From positions 1 through 42,117 of the forward strand of contig CAYPNF010000066.1 in NCBI GenBank assembly GCA_964411985.1: 42,117 bases of DNA. Direction: 5' to 3'. Source of the stretch: CAYPNF01 sp964411985 (GTDB lineage Bacteria > Verrucomicrobiota > Verrucomicrobiia > Limisphaerales > J093). Of this stretch, positions 1 to 7,267 are shown one piece after another. A model generated the notes under the pieces. The model did not search any database, was not told the DNA's origin, and saw only the letters and a program-made list of their open reading frames with translations. Numbering within the stretch: the first letter of the stretch is position 1; each line of letters begins with the position of its first letter. The translations under genes were made by a program, and so were the position numbers.

Positions 1-395
1 CCGCCGGCAAGGGATTCTCACCCTCTGTGCACGCTTACTCCCAAGCGCACTAGGGCAGGGCTGGCTCAGCCCGCCGCTCGTTCTCTCTTGTAGCCGCCGT
101 CGGAAGACGGCGCACTTCTCATTTCACGTGTTGCTGGAATCGGCGAACCGGTCCCGAAAACGGCGTGGCGCTGAGCTTCGCGCCGCACTCCATGACGCCC
201 TCGCCCGCTAAGACACAGCGCTCGATCCGGTGCGCGACCATGGGGATCCGCAGACGGACGCAGATTACCGCAGATAGTGATGTTCCATGACACTCTCTTT
301 TCCGCTTTTCTGCGAACATCTGTGTGGCTCTGCGGATCACTTTCCCTTCGACAGGAGGTACACAAAAAGAGCCACTCGCCCTCTCCCGACAGCGC
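1..395. repeat. Intergenic dispersed-repeat region
   Basis: No convincing gene lies in these 395 bases. The stretch holds a hairpin at 95-112 (7-bp stem, GGAA loop, preceded by GTAG at 90-93). A perfect 10-bp inverted repeat, GATCCGCAGA at 245-254 and TCTGCGGATC at 329-338, frames a segment rich in CTGCG and CAGAT words. Short open frames cross the region in several phases, and one minus-strand frame reads ECGAKLSATP, a peptide signature I associate with translated verrucomicrobial intergenic repeats. That association is from memory and not from a search. I read the region as two or more dispersed repeats downstream of the minus-strand gene ending at 396. Confidence 0.6.
95..112. repeat. REP-like 18-nt hairpin
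   Basis: CGCCGTC, loop GGAA, GACGGCG: seven perfect base pairs around a 4-nt loop. It has the same 7-4-7 geometry as the five hairpins at 13166-13303. The tetranucleotide GTAG sits at 90-93, one base before the stem, as in classical REP elements. Confidence 0.65.
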
Positions 396-1322
396 CTACG
401 GAGCGGTCTTCAGCCGGTAGAATGAGGACGGGTTGGTGGGCGTGGCTGTGTATTGGTTGTTCGTGATACCCGACACCACCGTCCATGCGGAGTCGCTCAG
501 TTTGAGTTTCTGCTCCAGCACCATGTTGGAGGCGTTGGTGGACCAGGACAACGTCACGGTGTTACTCGATACGCTGAGCGACAACAGCGGCCCCACGTGT
601 TCGCCCGCGATGATGTCTTTGCCTGGTTGAGGGTGAACGGCGTATTCTGCGATTCTTACGCGTTCGGCTGTTTGGGGAGGACGGGGGTCAGATACTTTGA
701 TGAGCCGTGTCCAACCGGCATGGTAGCCGCCAGCGGTAGAGATCCTAAATCCGATCACGATGTTCGTAACGCGGTAGCCTAGCGTGGTCTTAAGGTAGCC
801 GTTTGCCCAAGCCCCCCCCGAGTTTGGATAATTTGAATAGGATTGGCTTCGGATCGAGTGTCCGAATCCCACCCCCTTGAGTGCTGGATAATCCCAAGGG
901 CTTTTCCATTGCCACTTGCTGTCTGCAGGAGGGTTTGCAGGGATTAGGGTCCCCTCCACGAGCACCGCTTCTGGCGTCTGGGTTCTGCATCCTGGCCGGG
1001 TTGGACCCAAATACATCTGGACGTTGGTACTGGCAAAGAGGGCAGTCGTCGTGTCCAACATCCGATAGTCATAGGGTGGATCGCCTCCCGAACCCTGAGT
1101 TTCTACGCTCGCCATGGTAAACTCAGGTGTGCCATCTCCATCCAAATCAATCGGGTGTTTCCAAAAGACATTCATATACCCCCGAGTCCAATCCGCTACG
1201 CAGTCCAGGAAAGCCGGGATGGCGATCTCCTGGGCGTGACTCTTCAATGACACCTCTGAGCCGAGCCATACGACGAGGGCCAAAAGTCCGATGGTGGTGG
1301 AAAGACTCGATGCTTTCTTCAT
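396..1322 (-). CDS. Secreted protein with C-terminal FYRL-type module, function unknown
   Basis: A 308-residue protein that I cannot assign to a functional family. It starts MKKASSLST with a signal peptide (about 29 residues, ending near KSHAQ). A body follows with the motif DLDGDGTPEF, which resembles FG-GAP/calcium-binding descriptions. The last 80 residues form a Fn3-like strand pattern (VTLSWSTNASN ... FYRLK) that is common at the ends of secreted verrucomicrobial proteins. The chosen ATG at 1322 has a GGAGGT Shine-Dalgarno at 1329-1334 with 6-nt spacing. It overlaps the stop of the upstream beta-helix gene as ATGA (4 bp), so the two are probably translated together. A longer reading from 1379 has no such support. 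It may be an accessory or surface partner of the neighbouring beta-helix protein; that part is inference. Confidence 0.75.
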   Translation of the reverse strand: MKKASSLSTTIGLLALVVWLGSEVSLKSHAQEIAIPAFLDCVADWTRGYMNVFWKHPIDLDGDGTPEFTMASVETQGSGGDPPYDYRMLDTTTALFASTNVQMYLGPTRPGCRTQTPEAVLVEGTLIPANPPADSKWQWKSPWDYPALKGVGFGHSIRSQSYSNYPNSGGAWANGYLKTTLGYRVTNIVIGFRISTAGGYHAGWTRLIKVSDPRPPQTAERVRIAEYAVHPQPGKDIIAGEHVGPLLSLSVSSNTVTLSWSTNASNMVLEQKLKLSDSAWTVVSGITNNQYTATPTNPSSFYRLKTAP

Positions 1323-4300
1323 TTTGTGACCTCCGTTTGCGGGATTAGCACATAACCGAACGTCCCGTGTCCGGACCACGCTCCAATGCCGACGATCCAG
1401 CCTGCTTTGTTCACGTCCTCCGCAGACTGAAGGGTCCAGGCCGAGCGATCCCAGTCTGTGGGAAAATACGTCAAATGGGTGTCGTTCAGGTTTAGCATGA
1501 AGAGCTCACTTTCAGTGGGCCTCGGGTTGTCGGTGTCACTCTTTTTGGCGATGTTCAATACGTACGCCGCGTAGCTCCCCGATGGAGTCGTATAGCTGAG
1601 TCCTACCACCGTAACCTGTTTGGCGGTACGGCTGATCCCACGCGCGTCACTCCTCCCAGGTGGGGTCGTCCATACGCTAGGCCGTACCGTTCCGAGGACC
1701 AGCGGAACAGGCGAGTCGTAGTACCAGAGCGCCGCTCGCGTCTGCTTCACGAAGTTGTCTGCGGTATCCCGGATAACTTCTGCATCCGTATAGCCCACCG
1801 CATCGGTATAGTCATCCATGGCCAAAGCTACATTCTCGTACAGCGTCACCTTCGCAGCTGTTGGCAGGTCGAGCATGTGACTTGACGAGAGGGGCTTTGG
1901 GTTTGACGGTGTTGGGAAGGTGGGGAGGCGGAAGGCCCGCTTGTATCCGTTGTACTGAGATTCACCTACGATTGTCTCGAAGGCCATCATGTTGGCACAA
2001 CCCGCTGAGTTGTCCCCGGGACCACCGTAGGCACCGATGTCCCGAGCTTCCCACACCGTCCTATTCGGATTCGGAGACCAGTAGGTTGGACGATTGACTG
2101 CTGTGCTTCCAACCGTCATGGCGGACTTTCCAACGGCTCCAGTGTTTCCCAAAAAGAGATCCAAACTCAGGGCTTGCCCCGATGAGCTGGGGCCAGCGAG
2201 GGCAGGGAGGCGCACTCCCAAACCGCTGGTGTCACCATAAGGAAAGTACCAAGCCTTCTCGATTGTGCAATCGATCTTTGTGCCTACCCGGTTACCTGTT
2301 TGGTCGACCGCGTAGCAGCGGCCGTCCCTCCAGTTTCTGTCCATAGCCGAAAACGGGTCTGGTTTGTTCGCGTCCCATCCTCCCCCCACGGAAAAGGCAC
2401 CCGAAGGTGAGCAGCTCGGGGGAATGTTGTATGACGCTGTGCCTGCCATGCTGGGGAGGACAACCTCGCTGGTCTTTTCATTGACCGCATAAGCAGCGGT
2501 GTAGTACGCGTCATACCATACGCTGGTGGGAGTGGAGTTGAGTGTGGCCGTGTCCATTGCTACGAGTTCGGCGCTTTCGATCCCCAGCGGAGTACCTTCA
2601 GTCGCCTGCTCCTCAGACGGTTGCTCGGGGAGGGCCATGTCCTCCTCAGTTCCGATGATGGCGGGCGAGCTCGAGCCCGCCATCCTGCCTTCGAGCGCCG
2701 CGGCCTCGGACCACAGGTCTTCAGACGGGAACGTTTGGGGGGCGACAGCAGCCAATACGTCACTCTCGAGCGGAGCGGCGTCTGAAGCCGTGGATAAGGC
2801 GGAAGAGGAACTCGACTGGCAAGAAGCCAGGCATTTGTCCATTAAGGGGTTGAACTTGTACTTGGGACCGTCCCAGAGCATGACAGCACAGCCGATTCCG
2901 TTTTGCGCGCTGCTGCCATCATAGGTCGCATAGCTTGCAGTGCCCGGCGCTGCGGGTGCAAGTGCCCACGAGGCGTTGGGAACAAAGGGAAGCCAGAATT
3001 GAGCGCTTTCACACTCAACCAAGTCGCTCGTGTTGGCTCCGGTGGGATTGAAAGGCCTTACCTCGAGCCAGACCGTACTCGATCCTGGCTGGAAGCTGAA
3101 GCTGTACTGGCGGTTGATGCATTGCAGACAAACACCCACTGTGTCGCCTTCTCCGGTTAGCTGGAACAGCTTAAAATCGGGGACAGTCTCTTGGTTTTGG
3201 TACGGTGTGCCGATCGGCGGTGCGCCATCGGGCGTTGCACGCCGTAACTTCCCCTGAGCAATATCGTTCACCTCAACATTCAGAGTGACGTTCAGTTGGC
3301 TGGAAAGCAAGTTGGGCGCATCGCCTGATCGAGTGACACGCAGCAGCCCCCCCTTCATCCGCCGGTCATCCGCCACGTCATGGACTGTTTCGAAACGAAT
3401 CGTGGTTCCGTGCTTGACCTCAACCCAGGACCAATTGTCGTTGTACTCGGAAAAAGCTCCCCCTCCTGGGTTCGATTTGCGGAACACAACCGCTCGGTAG
3501 TAAACACTCGAATACTGAGGGCTGAAGCTGAACGTACGCACCGTGCCATTTAGACTATCACTGTAAGTGTACGAAGGCTGTTGGGGAGCGGGTTGGCCAT
3601 CTGGACCTAGCAGCACCAGCCTTAGCGCATCATCCCCAGAGAACGAGTACACTTGGGTCCCAGTTGCATAGGTATCGTACCACCCAGGATGGTAGAGGAT
3701 GCAGGCGCTGATCAGAATGCTGTTGCCAGAGAGGGTTGGTTGGCCGACGCAGACTTCCTCCACTCCTTTCAACCGCAGGCCATCGGCAGCGGTAACATAA
3801 ACGGGAAACACTCGCCCAGTTAGCCCGCCCGGCGAGAATCCAAACGGAAAACTCGGCTTCGCATCCCGCAGCATGGTCATGCCCGTATTGTTGTCGATCA
3901 ACGAGAGGGACGCAAAGGAGTTGCAGCTTGCGCTTTCCTTGTTGCCGGAAATGGCCGAAGCCGGTGGAGCAGACTGCTGATCCCGCGCCATCGTGGTCCA
4001 GGGATCGGTGGCGCCTTTGTCCAGCGGCAGCCACTTCGCGTTGGCTGTGGCGGGAGGGTTGGGTTCGTAGAACACACTCTGAGGACGGGTGCTAAACCAA
4101 TTGTCACGGAAGAAAACGTCTTTGGTCCCGCCGACGCACAGACCGTAAGTTTGGCTGTCGGACAAGCGGCCCACCACCAGATCCGGAGAACTAACGGGCA
4201 GGATCGCCGAGAAAGACCCTTTTACGACAGGCTGGAATTGGAAGTCCTCATAGCGTTGAACCTGTCCGACGCCTCGAAAACGGATGCGATTGTTGTCGAT

Positions 4301-5443
4301 GACGTAGTTTGAGAATACTCCGGCGCCATAACCAGGCCCTCCGATGTTGGCGACACGGTAGACATCCAGGAAGAAGTTGTTGGTGATCGAGAAGTTTCGA
4401 TCCGGACCGGTATCGTGGTTTACGCCCAGTCCCACGCCCACCAACATGTTGTCTTGGTAGGTGACGCCGAAGGAGTTCTGGGAACCGAGGCCGATTTCAC
4501 CGCCGTTACCCCGGATTTGGCAGCGTCGGACCACCGCCACTCGGTGGTCGGAGTTGTCCCAGAGCTCTTCCAGATCTACATCTTTATCGAGACGGGGCGA
4601 CAACACCTCGATACTTGTACCATACCCACCGTGAAGCCTGTGGAGTTGAGACACTTCGCAGTCCTCGATGATCCATGCGAAGCGGGGGTTTTGCGCCGTG
4701 CCCCAACCATCTGGGGCTGGACGAGTGGCTTGGATATAAAGAGGAAACGCCTCCATGCCTTGCGATAGCCAATGCGGGCGCGGGGTCAGTCCATTGGCAC
4801 CGCAGTTCTTGACGGTAACATGGTGGACGTGACCTTTGATCCCATTGGCCCGCAGCGCACACAGGCTGAAGCCATTCGGGGAGGCGGGAGAGGTTCCGTT
4901 AGCCGCTGTGGAACATGCTTTCTGCCACTCAGCCCAGTTGGCATCGAGCACCATATCCGTCATCTCGAAGTACGCGATATCGATCTCGAAGAGGAGCATC
5001 CAGTTGTTCCATGAGAGTGGGTGGAAGAGGTCAGTAGGGGAGGAAGTGGGTGGAGCCCACTGGAGAGTGATTGGAGCATTTGCGTTCTCGGACCTCAGTT
5101 TCAGGCTCCGGTTGGCTGGGACATTGTCCCATGAACCTAACTGAAGCGCCTCGATCCGGTAGGTGTAGACCTCGTAGCTGGGGCTGTGTCTTGGGGTAAA
5201 GACGATTTCGACCTCGCCTCCTCCTCCCTTAGGATTGTTACGGATGATTTCCCGCATCCTATCGGACGTGTAAGCGACAGGCTCGGTCTGGGTGTTGTTG
5301 GACACATTTGCCTGTGAAGTGGAACCTGGTGGCGCAATCCAGTACGTCGCGCCGTTCAAGCGGGGAGGAGAGAGGAGGATCAGCAGAACCACCGGCAGTG
5401 CCCTCAAACTACCGAAAACACGAAAACACGAAAGAGACCCCAC
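1319..5443 (-). CDS. Large secreted right-handed parallel beta-helix protein
   Basis: A protein of up to 1374 residues. A hydrophobic signal core (ALPVVLLILLS) is followed by ATYWIAPPG, a usual opening for secreted beta-helix proteins. Residues about 120-450 carry repeated short turns of the kind IDNNRIRF, ITNNFFLD and VKNCGANG, expected of parallel beta-helix/right-handed helix repeats such as those of polysaccharide lyases or adhesins. About residues 880-965 are rich in Ser, Ala and acidic residues and look like a linker. The C-terminus (SAWTLQSAEDVNKAGWIVG) matches the pattern of an extracellular HAF repeat. The substrate is unknown. The start is uncertain: GTG at 5443 opens the frame, but the first codons lie in an 8-bp tandem repeat, and a TTG at 5407 would give a cleaner signal peptide. 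Its stop overlaps the next gene's start by 4 bp (ATGA). Confidence 0.75.
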   Translation of the reverse strand: MGSLSCFRVFGSLRALPVVLLILLSPPRLNGATYWIAPPGSTSQANVSNNTQTEPVAYTSDRMREIIRNNPKGGGGEVEIVFTPRHSPSYEVYTYRIEALQLGSWDNVPANRSLKLRSENANAPITLQWAPPTSSPTDLFHPLSWNNWMLLFEIDIAYFEMTDMVLDANWAEWQKACSTAANGTSPASPNGFSLCALRANGIKGHVHHVTVKNCGANGLTPRPHWLSQGMEAFPLYIQATRPAPDGWGTAQNPRFAWIIEDCEVSQLHRLHGGYGTSIEVLSPRLDKDVDLEELWDNSDHRVAVVRRCQIRGNGGEIGLGSQNSFGVTYQDNMLVGVGLGVNHDTGPDRNFSITNNFFLDVYRVANIGGPGYGAGVFSNYVIDNNRIRFRGVGQVQRYEDFQFQPVVKGSFSAILPVSSPDLVVGRLSDSQTYGLCVGGTKDVFFRDNWFSTRPQSVFYEPNPPATANAKWLPLDKGATDPWTTMARDQQSAPPASAISGNKESASCNSFASLSLIDNNTGMTMLRDAKPSFPFGFSPGGLTGRVFPVYVTAADGLRLKGVEEVCVGQPTLSGNSILISACILYHPGWYDTYATGTQVYSFSGDDALRLVLLGPDGQPAPQQPSYTYSDSLNGTVRTFSFSPQYSSVYYRAVVFRKSNPGGGAFSEYNDNWSWVEVKHGTTIRFETVHDVADDRRMKGGLLRVTRSGDAPNLLSSQLNVTLNVEVNDIAQGKLRRATPDGAPPIGTPYQNQETVPDFKLFQLTGEGDTVGVCLQCINRQYSFSFQPGSSTVWLEVRPFNPTGANTSDLVECESAQFWLPFVPNASWALAPAAPGTASYATYDGSSAQNGIGCAVMLWDGPKYKFNPLMDKCLASCQSSSSSALSTASDAAPLESDVLAAVAPQTFPSEDLWSEAAALEGRMAGSSSPAIIGTEEDMALPEQPSEEQATEGTPLGIESAELVAMDTATLNSTPTSVWYDAYYTAAYAVNEKTSEVVLPSMAGTASYNIPPSCSPSGAFSVGGGWDANKPDPFSAMDRNWRDGRCYAVDQTGNRVGTKIDCTIEKAWYFPYGDTSGLGVRLPALAGPSSSGQALSLDLFLGNTGAVGKSAMTVGSTAVNRPTYWSPNPNRTVWEARDIGAYGGPGDNSAGCANMMAFETIVGESQYNGYKRAFRLPTFPTPSNPKPLSSSHMLDLPTAAKVTLYENVALAMDDYTDAVGYTDAEVIRDTADNFVKQTRAALWYYDSPVPLVLGTVRPSVWTTPPGRSDARGISRTAKQVTVVGLSYTTPSGSYAAYVLNIAKKSDTDNPRPTESELFMLNLNDTHLTYFPTDWDRSAWTLQSAEDVNKAGWIVGIGAWSGHGTFGYVLIPQTEVTK
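1329..1334 (-). promoter_or_regulatory. Shine-Dalgarno site deciding the start at 1322
   Basis: GGAGGT on the minus strand, 6 nt before ATG 1322. It is one of very few clear ribosome binding sites in this window and fixes the start of the small secreted protein. Confidence 0.75.
5413..5433. repeat. 8-bp tandem repeat in the 5' end of the beta-helix gene
   Basis: On the plus strand cgaaaaca occurs at 5413-5420 and 5421-5428, followed by a partial unit cgaaa at 5429-5433. It lies within the first codons of the beta-helix gene, so a change of copy number would alter the reading frame at its start. Confidence 0.8.
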
Positions 5444-5634
5444 ACCTCGATTTCATAATGTGATTTTACTCAGCTTGTAGTTCAGAATAAGCAGAGCAGG
5501 TGTCGGAATGCAAGCGTTTTCCTGGTTTTTCGCTGGCAAGATGGGCTGCGCAGCGCACTGCACAAGCTGTCGCACAACGGAAAGTCCATGCAACACCCGC
5601 CCCCCCCAGGTGCCGCTTTCCCCCTCCTGCAGCC

Positions 5635-5672
5635 CCCGAATCCATCTCGGCTTTATCGTGGAATCGACTAAG
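5635..5672. repeat. 38-bp dispersed element, copy A
   Basis: This copy begins CCCGAATCCATCTCGG and aligns without gaps to 5816-5853 with 31 of 38 identical bases. It is followed directly by the 12-bp tandem repeat. Confidence 0.75.
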
Positions 5673-5696
5673 TGTGCGACTAAGTGTGCGACTAAG
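5665..5696. repeat. 12-bp tandem repeat
   Basis: The unit CGACTAAGTGTG occurs at 5665-5676 and 5677-5688, with a partial third unit at 5689-5696: about 2.7 exact copies. Confidence 0.85.
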
Positions 5697-5815
5697 GAAC
5701 TGCGAGGGAACACTTCGTCGGTTCGCCATCACGGGAGGCAAGGGTGTTCTCAATCGAAACGCTGAAGGTCCACTACCAGGCGTTGACCAGCGTGACGGGT
5801 TTCTCTGAGCAGGAA

Positions 5816-5853
5816 CCCGAACCCACCTCGGGTTCATCGCGAAATCGACAAAG
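5816..5853. repeat. 38-bp dispersed element, copy B, covering the MFS stop
   Basis: Second copy of the element at 5635-5672. It contains GAACCC ACCTC GGGTTC (a short stem-loop) and includes the stop codon (5834-5836) and final codons of the MFS gene. The repeat therefore supplies the end of that protein and possibly its transcription end. Confidence 0.7.
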
Positions 5854-7051
5854 GGCGGTCCAGTCGGGACCCGCGCAGGAGGAGTAACACACAGGCCAGT
5901 GCGGCCAGCACACTGCCGCAGTGGAATACCGGGTCGAGGCCCTCGGGGCCTGCAGTTCCCAAGAGGCCCGCCAACCAGTTGGCAAACATGGGCCCCAATC
6001 CGGCGCTGCAGAGAACCAGCAACGTCTGGGCCGTGGATTTGACCTCGGGCCCCGCAATCTCCTCGACCAGGAGACTGACCCCAATATGATAGAGCACCAC
6101 CGTGATTCCCACGAGCGCGTAGCTGACACACAACAGCCAGAGGTTGTTCGAAAACCCGAAAAGGAGTTGGCGCAGCGTGAGCGTGAGACATCCGAGGAGA
6201 ATGGTTGGACCGTAATTCAGTCTGCGGACCAGGGCTGATCGCCACGGAAAGAGAAGTATCTCCACCAGCACCCCGAAGCATTGCGCCGGTCCGATCCAAG
6301 CCCGGTTCAACCCCAAGTCCACCAATTTGGCGGGGGAATAGAAGGCCTGAATACAGAACGAAGCGGAGATCAGGAAATAGGAGGCCAACACCACGAGGTA
6401 GCTTCGGTTCTTCATCAGTTTCCGAAAAGCTTGGCCATACGGGATGGGTGCTTGTCCGCGCCGAGACCGCTGACTCGCTCCGGGCGGCGTGTGCGGCAGA
6501 TACCAAGCGACCCACATCATCGCTGCGCTGCATAGGATGGCGGTGGCGGTGGCGAATCCGAAATCGGCTCGCGGGCGGAACCACAGCCAGGCGAAAACGG
6601 GGATGGACGGCAGGATCCAGCCTACGGATCCCCAGAGCCGGAGCGATCCGAACTGTTCCACGGGGTTGGGAAGATGGCGGTAGGAGAGGGCATTGACCAA
6701 CATCGGGGCAGGCTGATAACAGGCGTAGAAGACCAGGAAACTCAGGAGCAGGCCAAGGAAGTGGTCCTGAAGCAGAAACACCAGGAGTCCGGCGACCGAA
6801 AACGCGTTCATCCAGATGAACAACCGGTTCAGAGGCACATACTTATCCGCTAGCATGCCCCAGAAGAAGGGGGAAACCAGCAGGATGGTGGATCCGGCGA
6901 GAAGAATATGACTGACTTCTGCCACATTCATACCTCGCTCCCGCAGCAGCAGGGTAATGAAGGGCATGAGCGCCCCGCCCACTGCGTACTGCAGAATCAT
7001 GGCGGCAGTCAGTGGCCAAGGCGCTCGATAAGATGTGGCGGAGCCGGGCAT
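5834..7051 (-). CDS. MFS transporter, HcaT/NupG-like (MFS_1_like)
   Basis: A 405-residue inner-membrane carrier with about 12 hydrophobic segments. The N-terminus (ILQYAVGGALMPFITLLLRERG) and the motif QFGSLRLWGSVGWI near residue 135 are typical of the MFS_1_like group, which contains the phenylpropionate permease HcaT and nucleoside symporters. The substrate cannot be read from sequence. Between helices 6 and 7 lies the usual basic loop (QRSRRGQAP). The ATG at 7051 has no clear ribosome site; a methionine 17 codons later is an alternative. The last few residues (LSISR) are encoded by a dispersed repeat, so the original C-terminus may have been altered. It is divergent from the sensor kinase operon that starts at 7268. 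Confidence 0.85.
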   Translation of the reverse strand: MPGSATSYRAPWPLTAAMILQYAVGGALMPFITLLLRERGMNVAEVSHILLAGSTILLVSPFFWGMLADKYVPLNRLFIWMNAFSVAGLLVFLLQDHFLGLLLSFLVFYACYQPAPMLVNALSYRHLPNPVEQFGSLRLWGSVGWILPSIPVFAWLWFRPRADFGFATATAILCSAAMMWVAWYLPHTPPGASQRSRRGQAPIPYGQAFRKLMKNRSYLVVLASYFLISASFCIQAFYSPAKLVDLGLNRAWIGPAQCFGVLVEILLFPWRSALVRRLNYGPTILLGCLTLTLRQLLFGFSNNLWLLCVSYALVGITVVLYHIGVSLLVEEIAGPEVKSTAQTLLVLCSAGLGPMFANWLAGLLGTAGPEGLDPVFHCGSVLAALACVLLLLRGSRLDRPLSISR

Positions 7052-7173
7052 GGAGCCAAATGGGTCAGGCGGATGCCGATACGGCCGATGCAGTCAATGG
7101 GCCCTGGTGGCGGCAGCCGGGGTGGAGCATGACGAAAACGCGCGGGATTGGCCAGCCCTGACCGATTTCGCCC

Positions 7174-7201
7174 TTGAGGAAAGCCAGGTTCAGCTTATAA
7201 C
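7174..7201 (+). promoter_or_regulatory. Candidate sigma-70 promoter for the two-kinase operon
   Basis: TTGAGG (7174-7179), 16-bp spacer, TATAAC (7196-7201). A transcript starting near 7208 would exclude an ATG at 7202 and supports translation from 7235 or 7268. Confidence 0.5.
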
Positions 7202-7267
7202 TTGTTGTGCGCGTTGCGGGTGACCGAACCTGTGATGAGGGACCGTTATCGCGTTCGGCACACAATC

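Larger units (their letters stand above)
5444..5833. repeat. Intergenic region with direct and tandem repeats
   Basis: I see no credible gene here. The open frames present overlap in several phases and look like random GC-rich frames. Two imperfect direct copies of a 38-bp element (31 of 38 bases identical) lie at 5635-5672 and 5816-5853, the second running into the end of the MFS gene. A 12-bp tandem repeat follows the first copy. Upstream sequence for the beta-helix gene is also here, but I could not identify a clear promoter. Confidence 0.6.

Noticed and set aside
5466..6584. Minus-strand open frame of 372 codons across the repeats and the MFS gene
   Set aside because: It runs in another phase of the same strand as the MFS gene, has Arg/Pro/Gly-rich low-complexity content and no family motif. 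The MFS frame has convincing membrane segments.
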